This document shows, piece by piece, positions 1-6,345 of a stretch of DNA of 8,474 nt. The notes below the pieces were generated by a model, which ran no database searches, had not been told where the DNA came from, and saw only the letters and a program-made list of their open reading frames with translations. Both the position numbers and the translations under genes were made by a program. Positions within the stretch are counted from its first letter, which is position 1, and each line of letters begins with the position of its first letter. Source of the stretch: Gammaproteobacteria bacterium (lineage in GTDB: Bacteria > Pseudomonadota > Gammaproteobacteria > Eutrophobiales > Eutrophobiaceae); contig SMWN01000095.1 in NCBI GenBank assembly GCA_004356415.1, positions 1-8,474 of the forward strand, read 5' to 3'.

Positions 1-332
1 ACAAGTGAAAGTAGCGCCAGACAAAAACGGGCAGTCGCATTTCTCCAGCTTATTTGATCCTTCCCCCGATTTATTAATTTGATATGCCAGGCACGCATGC
101 CCAATGTGCGACCACCATTGACCCAATGCCAGACAAAATATAAATAAGCGATAAAAAACAGAAATAAATTGAAGAGATAATTACTGGCTATGGCCTCACC
201 GTTGGTAAAAACGACCAATATCAGGGTGGCCAGAAAAAATAGAGAAAACAGGCACAAACCATCGTAAAACATGGCTGCCAGGCGTTTTAACATACTACAT
301 TGCCCATCATGATGGCTTGTTTCTTCTGGCAT
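1..332 (-). CDS. RDD family membrane protein, 5' part (runs off left edge)
   Basis: Read on the minus strand, an open frame of 110 codons enters from the left edge, so the 3' end of the gene is missing. From the ATG at 332-330 the protein begins MPEETSHHDG, then LKRLAAMFYDGL at residues 15-26. This carries the Arg and Asp (R17, D24) that name the RDD family. Hydrophobic stretches at about 24-42 and 50-68 look like the first two membrane helices. They are followed by VWHWVNGGRTLGMRAWHIKL, typical of the family's W..GG.TLGMR segment. RDD proteins are inner-membrane proteins of mostly unknown role; some are linked to ion or proton exchange, and nothing here fixes the function. A second ATG at 293-291 is an alternative start 13 codons in. 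I prefer 332 because family members usually have about ten or more residues before the RLAA segment, but neither start has a strong ribosome binding site. Confidence 0.82.
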   Translation of the reverse strand, partial: MPEETSHHDGQCSMLKRLAAMFYDGLCLFSLFFLATLILVVFTNGEAIASNYLFNLFLFFIAYLYFVWHWVNGGRTLGMRAWHIKLINRGKDQISWRNATARFCLALLSL

Positions 333-462
333 TTGGAACAAATAAGGGATATTGGGTGACTAAGGGTCTGTGAATGGTAAATTTTTGTGTGCTTATCTAA
401 ATAAATTGTCTAGTATGGCTCGGAATTTTCAAGATTCAGGTCAGTTGTCAGCAGTATGTAAT

Positions 463-468
463 AGGGGA
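463..468 (+). promoter_or_regulatory. Ribosome binding site deciding the hydrolase start
   Basis: AGGGGA stands six bases before the ATG at 475. It is the only good Shine-Dalgarno match near the candidate starts, so it favours 475 over the upstream in-frame ATG at 370. Confidence 0.6.
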
Positions 469-474
469 TATTAC

Positions 475-1485
475 ATGATTGAACACAACGTAATCGAAGA
501 AAGAACCATCATCCAGAAATCATTAGCCCAGAAATCATTGGTTTGGGGCCCAGTAATATGTGGATTGTTATTGCTATCGTTTTTGGCGATCCCCCGTGTT
601 GCGTGGCCGGATATGGTCAGTTTTGAACCACCAGGTAAATTGATTGAAGTGAATGGCCGCAACATGCACATCAATTGTGTCGGCAACAAAAGCCCGACCA
701 TTATTCTGGATTCAGGCACTGGGGGCTTTTCCCTGGAATGGAAAGATATTCAACATTCACTGTCTCAATATGTACGTGTCTGTGCTTATGATCGTGCGGG
801 TTATGGCTGGAGTGATATGGGCCCCTTGCCTCGGACAACAAAAAGGATTGCGTATGAGTTACACACCTTATTACAAAATGCAGGTATCCATGGTCCTTTT
901 ATTATTGTTGGACATTCTTTTGGCGGATATACAGCACAGTACTTCGCCAGGAATTTTGACAGTGAAATCGCAGGGATTGTTCTCATAGACTCATCACATG
1001 ATGAACAGGTTTATCGCCTTCCCGAAAACGGCAAAGATGTGGTCAGACGTTCGTTGCACCAGGACAGAAGTAACATGGTAATGAAAGCTGTATTGCATGA
1101 ACATTATCCAAAGGATGAGGCTGCAGTTGCAAAACAATTAATGGCCCGGTGGTCAGCAATGTTGACATGGCGTGAGGAAATGGCGAATTATGCACTAAGT
1201 GCAAGAGAACTCAGGGATTTGCACGATGGGTCGACACTGGAAATTCCTATCGTTGTATTAACACATGGAAAACGCGTCTGGCCAGACACACCCTATGGTG
1301 ATGCAATGGAGGAAGCCTGGACGGAGTTACAGGATGAACTAAGCTGTCTTAGTGATCATTCAACGCACATAATCGCAGAAAATAGTGGGCACTCAATCCA
1401 TCTGGATGAACCCAAATTGGTGATAGATGCCATACATGATGTCCTTAGTTCTGTTGAGAAAGAACTTGACGAGCAAGGCGGTTAA
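475..1485 (+). CDS. Membrane-anchored alpha/beta hydrolase
   Basis: This encodes a 336-residue protein of the alpha/beta hydrolase fold. An N-terminal hydrophobic segment at about residues 22-44 (WGPVICGLLLLSFLAIPRVAW) looks like a signal anchor that would place the enzyme domain outside the inner membrane. The oxyanion-side motif DSGTGG lies at about 79-84. The nucleophile elbow GHSFGG gives the catalytic Ser at 148. The catalytic His is most likely H306 in NSGHSIHLDEP. The acid residue is uncertain; the Asp in VWPD near 271 is a candidate. The substrate cannot be read from the sequence. The frame is open upstream to an ATG at 370, but 475 is the better start: AGGGGA at 463-468 sits six bases before it, and the extra 35 residues look like untranslated leader. 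The gene is divergent from the RDD gene and has no obvious partner. Confidence 0.85.
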   Translation: MIEHNVIEERTIIQKSLAQKSLVWGPVICGLLLLSFLAIPRVAWPDMVSFEPPGKLIEVNGRNMHINCVGNKSPTIILDSGTGGFSLEWKDIQHSLSQYVRVCAYDRAGYGWSDMGPLPRTTKRIAYELHTLLQNAGIHGPFIIVGHSFGGYTAQYFARNFDSEIAGIVLIDSSHDEQVYRLPENGKDVVRRSLHQDRSNMVMKAVLHEHYPKDEAAVAKQLMARWSAMLTWREEMANYALSARELRDLHDGSTLEIPIVVLTHGKRVWPDTPYGDAMEEAWTELQDELSCLSDHSTHIIAENSGHSIHLDEPKLVIDAIHDVLSSVEKELDEQGG

Positions 1486-1514
1486 TTTTTTTCAACCTTC
1501 TGTTTGATACCGAT

Positions 1515-1590
1515 TGGTGCTCCCTACGAGACTCGAACTCGTGTTTCCGGCGTGAGAGGCCAGCGTCCTGGGCCACTAGACGAAGGGAGC
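1515..1590 (-). tRNA. tRNA-Glu, anticodon CTC
   Basis: The minus strand folds into a complete 76-nt tRNA with an encoded CCA. The acceptor stem is GCTCCCT paired with AGGGAGC, with discriminator A and then CCA at 1517-1515. The D stem is GTCT/GGAC. The anticodon stem is CTGGC/GCCGG with one T-G wobble, and the loop CTCTCAC gives anticodon CTC at 1556-1554. The T arm is ACGAG-TTCGAGT-CTCGT. The 5' half, with CTTCGTCTAG and GGCCCAGGAC, closely matches the known E. coli tRNA-Glu. The anticodon CTC reads only GAG, whereas the usual bacterial tRNA-Glu has TTC, so the genome should carry a TTC gene elsewhere. It lies opposite in direction to its neighbours, between the hydrolase gene and pcnB, and appears to be transcribed alone. 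No convincing promoter could be picked out upstream (above 1590). Confidence 0.96.
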
Positions 1591-1741
1591 AAGCGACCAG
1601 ATAAGTAATCAACTGGGTGCAATATTATCAGTTATCGGTGTTAATATACGACCCACACGCGATTAATCCGAACAAACTATTCAAGATTAAATAAAATCAT
1701 CACATAGCCTCAAGAGCAAATCGTTAAGCTATTTCTACTTT

Positions 1742-3049
1742 ATGGATTCATCTAAGCCAACAGCAGTCGTCACAAAAATCGTTCGCAAACCACAGATCAT
1801 CCCTCGTACAGAGCATGGCGTGTCCCGCTCAGAGATCAGTGAGAATGCACTAAAAGTTTTGTATCGCCTGAAAAATGCGGGCTATCACGCATATCTGGTC
1901 GGCGGTGGTGTCAGGGATATTTTGTTAGGACTCAAACCTAAAGATTTTGATGTTGCGACTGACGCGCACCCTGAGCAGGTCAGGGAATTATTCAGGAACT
2001 GTAGATTGATTGGGCGAAGGTTCAGGCTCGCACATGTGCATTTTGGCAGGGAAATTATCGAGGTTTCAACCTTTCGGGCATCACATAATGATGCCGTTGA
2101 TGGGGAAGGTCATGAGGAGGATGGCAGAATCATTCGTGACAATGTCTATGGCACACTTGATGATGATGTATGGCGACGAGATTTTACGGTCAATGCGCTT
2201 TACTACAACATAGAAGACTATTCGATTGTTGATTATGTCGGTGGTCTTGAGGATATCAAGAACAGGCAGTTAAGATTGATTGGCATTCCTGAAGATCGCT
2301 ATCGGGAAGATCCGGTACGGATGTTAAGGGCGATAAGATTTGCTATCAAACTTGATTTTTCCATTCATCCCGTTTCTGAGCAGCCGATTCGTAAATTGGC
2401 CCCCCTGCTCGAGGAAATTCCCGAAGCACGTTTGTTTGAGGAATTCCTGAAATTATTTATGAGTGGGCAATCTGAAAAGGCCTATCAACAACTGCGCGAA
2501 TATGGCTTGTTCGCCAAGTTGTTTCCGCAAACAGAAGAATTTCTTAATCGTGGTGATGAATTCATTCACAAATTACTCATATCTGCTTTTAGAAATACAG
2601 ATACGCGACTGGCAGAGGACAAACCAGTGACACCCGCATTCCTGTTAGCGGCCCTGTTGTGGGTTCCAGTCAGAGATCTGGCAAATGATCACGAAGGCAA
2701 TGGTTTGTCAGAGATGGATGCCATTCACCTGGCCAGTGATGCAGTTATTTCACATCAGATAAGTAGCACTTCAATGCCGCGACGCTTTACTCATATGGCG
2801 CGGGACATGTGGGCGCTTCAAGTTCGTTTAAAAAATATTCGTGGCAAGCGTCCATTAAAATTACTCGCACATCAACGTTTTCGTGCAGCCTACGATTTTC
2901 TATTGTTACGTGCAGAGGCAGGGGAGGATGTACAGGAACTTGCAAGTTGGTGGACTGCGTTCCAGGAAGAACATATGGATATACAATTAGCCGCCAAGAA
3001 AGAACATCAGAAAAAACGTTTCAGACACAGGCAAAAGCGCTTCAGGTAA
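1742..3049 (+). CDS. pcnB: Poly(A) polymerase I
   Basis: PcnB adds 3' poly(A) tails to RNAs in the cytoplasm and so marks them for decay. The 435-residue protein has the class II nucleotidyltransferase head: LVGGGVRD at about 52-59, then the metal-binding DFDVATDA at 68-75 with the two catalytic Asp residues. RRDFTVNALYY at 145-155 and EDRYREDPVRMLRAIRF at 184-200 follow, as in tRNA nucleotidyltransferases and poly(A) polymerases. The segments IPRTEHGVSRSEISENALKV and FRNCRLIGRRFRLAHVHFG are near copies of E. coli PcnB and separate it from the CCA-adding enzyme. The very basic tail (KKRFRHRQKRFR) is usual for PcnB. The start ATG at 1742 has no clear Shine-Dalgarno sequence. E. coli pcnB is also known for weak initiation, so low expression may be kept here. 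folK starts 34 bases downstream, as in the conserved pcnB-folK pair. Confidence 0.96.
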   Translation: MDSSKPTAVVTKIVRKPQIIPRTEHGVSRSEISENALKVLYRLKNAGYHAYLVGGGVRDILLGLKPKDFDVATDAHPEQVRELFRNCRLIGRRFRLAHVHFGREIIEVSTFRASHNDAVDGEGHEEDGRIIRDNVYGTLDDDVWRRDFTVNALYYNIEDYSIVDYVGGLEDIKNRQLRLIGIPEDRYREDPVRMLRAIRFAIKLDFSIHPVSEQPIRKLAPLLEEIPEARLFEEFLKLFMSGQSEKAYQQLREYGLFAKLFPQTEEFLNRGDEFIHKLLISAFRNTDTRLAEDKPVTPAFLLAALLWVPVRDLANDHEGNGLSEMDAIHLASDAVISHQISSTSMPRRFTHMARDMWALQVRLKNIRGKRPLKLLAHQRFRAAYDFLLLRAEAGEDVQELASWWTAFQEEHMDIQLAAKKEHQKKRFRHRQKRFR

Positions 3050-3083
3050 TATAATAAGAACTATAAACCAGAGTTTTACAAAG

Positions 3084-3563
3084 ATGATTAAAGCATATAT
3101 CGGCCTGGGTAGTAATCTCGACGATCCACAATCACAACTCAAGAAAGCCATCATTGCAATGGAAATGGTGCCTTCAACTTCTGTGGTGAAAACGTCGTCT
3201 TTTTACCGAAGCAAGCCTGTTGGTCCTCAGGATCAACCCGATTATGTCAATGCTGTCGTTGAGCTTGATACAGAATTATCCGCATCAGTTCTGCTGGATT
3301 ATTTACAGGCTATTGAAAATGAACAGGGGCGTGAGAGAAAGATAAAGTGGGGTGCGAGGACTCTGGATCTGGATATCCTGTTATTTGGTGATGAAATCAT
3401 TAACAATGATCGTCTGCAAATTCCTCATGTTGAAATGCATAATCGTGGATTTGTGCTATTACCACTGAATGAAATATTTCCTGATTGTATGATCCCTGGC
3501 GTGGGTGCTGTCAGCAGTTTATTGCAGGAAGATAATGCCGATGATCTGGTAAAATTGATTTGA
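3084..3563 (+). CDS. folK: 2-amino-4-hydroxy-6-hydroxymethyldihydropteridine pyrophosphokinase (HPPK)
   Basis: FolK transfers pyrophosphate from ATP to 6-hydroxymethyl-dihydropterin, the step before dihydropteroate synthase in folate synthesis. The protein is 159 residues, the same length as E. coli FolK. It opens with AYIGLGSNL (4-12), has QPDYVNAVV at 51-59, and carries the family signature KWGARTLDLDIL at 88-99. D95 and D97 fall at the numbers of the magnesium-binding aspartates in the E. coli enzyme. The IPH segment near 113-115 also fits. The gene follows pcnB closely and is probably co-transcribed with it. The stop codon TGA (3561-3563) touches the left inverted repeat of the 376-bp element that separates folK from the kinase gene, yet the protein is full length, so the insertion did not harm it. 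Confidence 0.96.
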   Translation: MIKAYIGLGSNLDDPQSQLKKAIIAMEMVPSTSVVKTSSFYRSKPVGPQDQPDYVNAVVELDTELSASVLLDYLQAIENEQGRERKIKWGARTLDLDILLFGDEIINNDRLQIPHVEMHNRGFVLLPLNEIFPDCMIPGVGAVSSLLQEDNADDLVKLI

Positions 3564-3580
3564 AGGAATCTCTGATCAAG
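3563..3580 (+). repeat. Left terminal inverted repeat of the element
   Basis: AAGGAATCTCTGATCAAG matches the reverse complement of 3921-3938 at 16 of 18 positions. Both mismatches are C/T transitions. Its first base is the last base of the folK stop codon. Confidence 0.75.
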
Positions 3581-3589
3581 TACGTACTT
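3578..3589. repeat. 12-bp perfect palindrome inside the left end
   Basis: AAGTACGTACTT is a perfect 12-bp palindrome that overlaps the inner edge of the left terminal repeat and abuts CGTCAT. It has no counterpart at the right end, where 18 unrelated bases separate the outer repeat from ATGACG. Confidence 0.6.
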
Positions 3590-3639
3590 CGTCATGCTGG
3601 TGAATACGACCTGCAGGATGGAGGAAATGTCGCGAGATA

Positions 3640-3655
3640 TGTACAGGGATGTACA
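3640..3655. repeat. TGTACA-GGGA-TGTACA hairpin
   Basis: Two TGTACA hexamers, each self-complementary, flank GGGA. They can form a 6-bp stem with a four-base loop, and they also form a direct repeat of ATGTACAG with a 10-bp period (3639-3646 and 3649-3656). Confidence 0.55.
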
Positions 3656-3690
3656 GTAGTAGAGCAATGCAGGAGCAATTGCCGAGGACA

Positions 3691-3746
3691 TGGAGTCCGA
3701 AGCGACCAGCATCCATGACTGCATGGATGCAGAAGGTTCGACTCCA
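3691..3746. repeat. Two-tier stem-loop in the element core
   Basis: The outer stem pairs TGGAGTCCGAA (3691-3701) with TTCGACTCCA (3737-3746), ten pairs with one bulged C at 3697. Within it, GCATCCATG (3709-3717) pairs perfectly with CATGGATGC (3722-3730) around the loop ACTG. An internal loop of seven bases on one side and six on the other separates the stems. The paired segments make this the strongest predicted fold in the element, able to form as RNA or as a DNA cruciform. Confidence 0.65.
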
Positions 3747-3858
3747 GGGAAGGAGGAGGTAGAACAGCGTCAGGAACAGCTGTCGAGAGTCGAGTCTGGA
3801 ACAGAGACCGAGAGCGACGCAGGAAGCCAAAGCCGAGTATGTTTTTGTTTTGACTAGA

Positions 3859-3876
3859 TTCTGGTATGCGCCAGAA
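3859..3876. repeat. TTCTGG/CCAGAA hairpin near the right end of the element
   Basis: TTCTGG, the six-base loop TATGCG, and CCAGAA form a perfect 6-bp stem. The sequence recalls REP-like hairpins of the type ATTCTGG...CCAGAA common between proteobacterial genes; that likeness is from memory. Confidence 0.55.
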
Positions 3877-3920
3877 GTGCGAAGCCTGCCCCGGGTATGA
3901 CGACTTAATGTATTTTGGGG

Positions 3921-3938
3921 CTTAATCAGAGGTTCCTT
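3921..3938 (-). repeat. Right terminal inverted repeat of the element
   Basis: On the minus strand this reads AAGGAACCTCTGATTAAG, the partner of the left end at 3563-3580. It ends 30 bases before the start codon of the deoxynucleoside kinase gene. Confidence 0.75.
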
Positions 3939-3968
3939 AACCCGAATATTTCACAGGATCACTAAGAA

Positions 3969-4619
3969 ATGAACGGACAACGTCAACCCGATTATATTGT
4001 TGTTGAAGGCCCGATTGGTGTTGGGAAAACATCATTGGCCAAGCGTCTGGCGACAACCTTCAAAACAGATCTGATGCTTGAATTGCCCGCAGAAAATCCA
4101 TTTCTTGAACGTTTCTATGAAGATCCAAAAACTGCAGCATTACCGACACAGCTTTATTTTTTATTTCAGCGCGCCAGGCAACTTGAAATAATCCGCCAGG
4201 CGGATTTGTTCAGGCCGATTCAGATTGCAGATTTCCTGATCGATAAAGACAGGCTGTTTGCCGAGGTGACACTGAGCAAAGATGAATTTGATCTGTATCA
4301 GCAGGTTTACAATCGAACAGCACTGGAGGCACCGATTCCTGATCTGGTGATTTATTTGCAGGCACCGCTGCAGGTTTTACTGGATAGAATTTCAGATCGG
4401 GGTATTCACTATGAGAGACATATCACTGAAGAATATTTGACTAAAATTACCAATGCCTATATTGATTTTTTCTATTATTACAACAAGTCACCTTTACTTA
4501 TAGTCAACACGGCCGATTTTGATCTGGTCAATAATGCAGATAACTATGCAATGCTGCTGGAACAAATATGTTATCTAAAAACAGGCAAACATTATTTCAA
4601 TCCAAAGGAAGTCGCGTGA
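3969..4619 (+). CDS. Deoxynucleoside kinase (dGK/dAK type)
   Basis: The 216-residue protein belongs to the deoxynucleoside kinase family of P-loop enzymes, which phosphorylate deoxynucleosides to monophosphates for salvage in the cytoplasm. The P-loop GPIGVGKTS is at 14-22. E38 in LELPAENPF is the likely catalytic base. YFLFQRARQLE at about 63-73 forms part of the base-binding helix. DFLIDKDRLFAE at 88-99 replaces the DRS-type motif of animal enzymes and resembles the bacterial deoxyadenosine/deoxyguanosine kinases. The LID segment DRISDRGIHYER is at 139-150. Which deoxynucleoside it prefers cannot be decided by eye. AGGA at 3955-3958 stands ten bases before the ATG. The stop overlaps the GTG start of panB, so the two are translationally coupled. 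The gene is absent from this position in E. coli. Confidence 0.88.
   Translation: MNGQRQPDYIVVEGPIGVGKTSLAKRLATTFKTDLMLELPAENPFLERFYEDPKTAALPTQLYFLFQRARQLEIIRQADLFRPIQIADFLIDKDRLFAEVTLSKDEFDLYQQVYNRTALEAPIPDLVIYLQAPLQVLLDRISDRGIHYERHITEEYLTKITNAYIDFFYYYNKSPLLIVNTADFDLVNNADNYAMLLEQICYLKTGKHYFNPKEVA
4605..4609 (+). promoter_or_regulatory. Ribosome binding site deciding the panB GTG start
   Basis: AAGGA lies six bases before GTG at 4616. It selects this GTG over an in-frame ATG at 4568, which would add 16 residues lying wholly within the kinase gene. Confidence 0.7.
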
Positions 4620-5413
4620 CAAAAATAAGCACAGCGCGATTAGATGAAATGAAGGTTGCTGGAGAAAAAATTGTTTCTTTAACAGCTTATGATGCAAGTT
4701 TTGCGACTGTACTTGATGAAGCAGGTGTTGAAGTTATTCTGGTCGGCGATTCCCTGGGCATGGTTTTGCATGGTGAAGACAGTACCCTGAAGGTCACGAT
4801 GGAAGATATGATTTATCACACCAGACAAGTTGCCAAAGGATCAGAGCGCGCCATGATTATTGGCGATATGCCGCATAAAAGTTATCTGGATCCTGAACAA
4901 GCGCTGACCAATGCCAGACGCTTGATTGAAGAAGGTGGTGCGGATGTTATCAAACTGGAACGAGGGGACAGCAGTATCTGCGAGATGATACGAAATATTG
5001 TTACCCATAATATTCCTGTGTGTGCCCATCTGGGTCTAACCCCGCAATCCTTAGAAGAGCTGGGTGGCTATAAAGTCCAGGGCAGGGATCCTGCCGCAGC
5101 AAAACAAATAAAACATGATGCCATTGCAGTGCAGGAATCGGGTGCCACAATATTGGTCCTCGAATGCATACCTTCAGCATTGGCGGCAAATATTACTGCT
5201 GAACTTCAGATCCCGGTGATTGGTATTGGCGCAGGTGTAGATTGTGACGGCCAGGTCCTGGTACTTTACGATATTCTGGGGATATCGGGACGCCAACCGA
5301 AATTATCCAAAAATTTTCTCGAAGAGTCATCCTCAATCCAGGATGCGGTTAAATTATATGTTACTGCTGTAAAGTCAGGTGATTTTCCCGCAGCAGAACA
5401 TCAATTCAGTTAA
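4616..5413 (+). CDS. panB: 3-methyl-2-oxobutanoate hydroxymethyltransferase
   Basis: PanB transfers a hydroxymethyl group from 5,10-methylenetetrahydrofolate to 2-ketoisovalerate, giving ketopantoate, the first committed step to pantothenate. From the GTG start the protein is 265 residues, against 264 in E. coli. Matching landmarks are SLTAYDASFA (21-30), LVGDSLGMVLHG (42-53) with metal ligand D45, GDMP with metal ligand D84, VIKLERG (111-117), HLGLTPQS (138-145), GGYKVQGR (150-157), VLECIP with the likely catalytic E183, and IPVIGIGAG. KNFLEE near the end is also typical. The start overlaps the kinase stop as GTGA, and an AAGGA site supports it. An upstream ATG at 4568 gives a longer frame but has no family support. 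It acts with PanC and PanD next door; it also uses a folate cofactor, which gives a loose metabolic link with folK. Confidence 0.97.
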   Translation: MTKISTARLDEMKVAGEKIVSLTAYDASFATVLDEAGVEVILVGDSLGMVLHGEDSTLKVTMEDMIYHTRQVAKGSERAMIIGDMPHKSYLDPEQALTNARRLIEEGGADVIKLERGDSSICEMIRNIVTHNIPVCAHLGLTPQSLEELGGYKVQGRDPAAAKQIKHDAIAVQESGATILVLECIPSALAANITAELQIPVIGIGAGVDCDGQVLVLYDILGISGRQPKLSKNFLEESSSIQDAVKLYVTAVKSGDFPAAEHQFS

Positions 5414-6279
5414 TGCAACAGATCACAAAAGTAAAGGCACTCAGAAGCTGTGTGCGGGATTGGCACCAACAAGGTCAATCGGTGGCACTGGTGCCGACCA
5501 TGGGCAACCTGCATGTTGGGCATCTGCAATTGGTCAAACAAGCCAAAAAATTAGCCAATAAGGTAGTAGTTTCTATTTTTGTAAATCCAACCCAATTTGT
5601 TGCAGGAGAAGATTTCGATACCTACCCGCGTACCATTAAGGATGATGTTGCTCACTTGGGAGATATTGAGCCTGACCTGATATTTATTCCCGAAATCGAT
5701 GAAGTTTATCCTGCCGGGCTTGAAGGCGAGACTCAGGTTATTGTGCCTGAACTTGATAGTATTTTTTGTGGTGCATTTCGGCCCGGACACTTTACCGGCG
5801 TCGCCACGGTGGTTAGTAAACTGCTGAATATGGTTCAGCCGGACATCGCGCTTTTTGGAAACAAGGACTATCAACAGTTACTGGTAATAAAAAGACTGGT
5901 GAAGGATCTATGTATCCCGGTTGAGATCGTTGGTGTAGAGACGGTCAGAGAAGAAAGTGGTTTGGCATTAAGTTCTCGCAACCGATACCTGAACCAACAG
6001 GAAAAAATGGTTGCTGCTGAGCTTCATCAAGCACTATCAGGGATCGCGGAAGCAGTGAAAGCGGGAGTTGATGATTATCAACAGCTTGAAGCCAATGCGG
6101 TCAAGCATCTTGAAAAAAAGGGCTTTAAAATTGAGTATTTAAGTATCAGAAATGCATCAAATTTGGGTGAGCCAACTGAAGAGGAACTGGTTGTCCTGGC
6201 AGCAGCATGGCTTGGCAAAGCACGGCTGATAGACAATATTCAGATCAAGCGTTGTAGAGAGGGAAATTTTCCGCCATAA
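5413..6279 (+). CDS. panC: Pantothenate synthetase (pantoate--beta-alanine ligase)
   Basis: PanC joins pantoate and beta-alanine with ATP, through a pantoyl-adenylate, to make pantothenate. The 288-residue protein has the HIGH-type nucleotide motif PTMGNLHVGH at 28-37 (H34, H37), FVNPTQF at 56-62, GEDFDTYPRT at 65-74, RPGHFTGVATVV at 123-134, and FGNKDYQQL at 148-156 with the ATP-binding Lys151. The KMSKS-like segment GLALSSRNRYL starts at 183. Two positions differ from the usual family text: Asn150 where Glu or Lys is common (FGEKD), and Ser182 where Asp is nearly always seen (DGLA.SSRN). The rest of the active site looks intact, so it is probably functional. The ATG at 5413 overlaps the panB stop as TAATG and has no good Shine-Dalgarno sequence, so translation is likely coupled to panB. 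Confidence 0.96.
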   Translation: MQQITKVKALRSCVRDWHQQGQSVALVPTMGNLHVGHLQLVKQAKKLANKVVVSIFVNPTQFVAGEDFDTYPRTIKDDVAHLGDIEPDLIFIPEIDEVYPAGLEGETQVIVPELDSIFCGAFRPGHFTGVATVVSKLLNMVQPDIALFGNKDYQQLLVIKRLVKDLCIPVEIVGVETVREESGLALSSRNRYLNQQEKMVAAELHQALSGIAEAVKAGVDDYQQLEANAVKHLEKKGFKIEYLSIRNASNLGEPTEEELVVLAAAWLGKARLIDNIQIKRCREGNFPP

Positions 6280-6345
6280 TCCGATTTTGCCGTGAATTAT
6301 CCTTGATGTTGGGTATTTTAATTATAATATAAAGCCGTGATTAGC

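Larger units (their letters stand above)
3563..3938. mobile_element. MITE-like non-coding repeat element with terminal inverted repeats
   Basis: About 405 bases lie between folK and the kinase gene, and nearly all of them form one structured unit. The left end is AAGGAATCTCTGATCAAG (3563-3580). The reverse complement of 3921-3938 is AAGGAACCTCTGATTAAG, so 16 of 18 bases match. Just inside, CGTCAT at 3590-3595 is mirrored by ATGACG at 3897-3902. The interior is rich in G and A on the plus strand and holds several palindromes and hairpins, listed separately. No open frame in it looks like a protein. The size, terminal repeats and lack of a transposase fit a MITE or related REP-like element. No clean target-site duplication is visible: TGAA on the left and TTAA on the right at best suggest a decayed one. 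Calling it mobile is inference, since no second full copy is present in the window. Confidence 0.62.

Noticed and set aside
370..474. A 35-residue N-terminal extension of the hydrolase
   Set aside because: The extension has no hydrophobic or domain features, and the start at 475 has a well-placed AGGGGA site.
1591..1741. Promoters for pcnB and for the tRNA
   Set aside because: AT-rich words such as TAAAAT at 1692-1697 occur, but no -35 box at 16-18 bases could be paired with them, so no site is claimed.
3576..3830. An 84-codon open frame on the minus strand across the repeat element
   Set aside because: The translation has no family resemblance, is rich in Leu/Cys/Arg as expected from reading GA-rich DNA on the other strand, and lies over the hairpins. 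A second minus-strand frame (3425-3724) overlaps folK in the same way. Neither looks real.
3601..3840. CRISPR array or tandem repeat array
   Set aside because: The repeated words (GTACAG, GAGCAAT, GGAACAG) are short and unevenly spaced, with no constant repeat-spacer pattern.
4568..4615. A longer PanB starting at ATG 4568
   Set aside because: It would overlap the kinase gene by 52 bases and add residues not found in the family. The GTG at 4616 has a good ribosome binding site and gives the usual length.
6280..6345. A sigma-70 promoter for panD (TTGATG at 6304 and TATAAA at 6328)
   Set aside because: The spacing of 18 is possible, but the -35 match is only four of six and the start would fall almost on the ATG. 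It is too weak to list as a feature.
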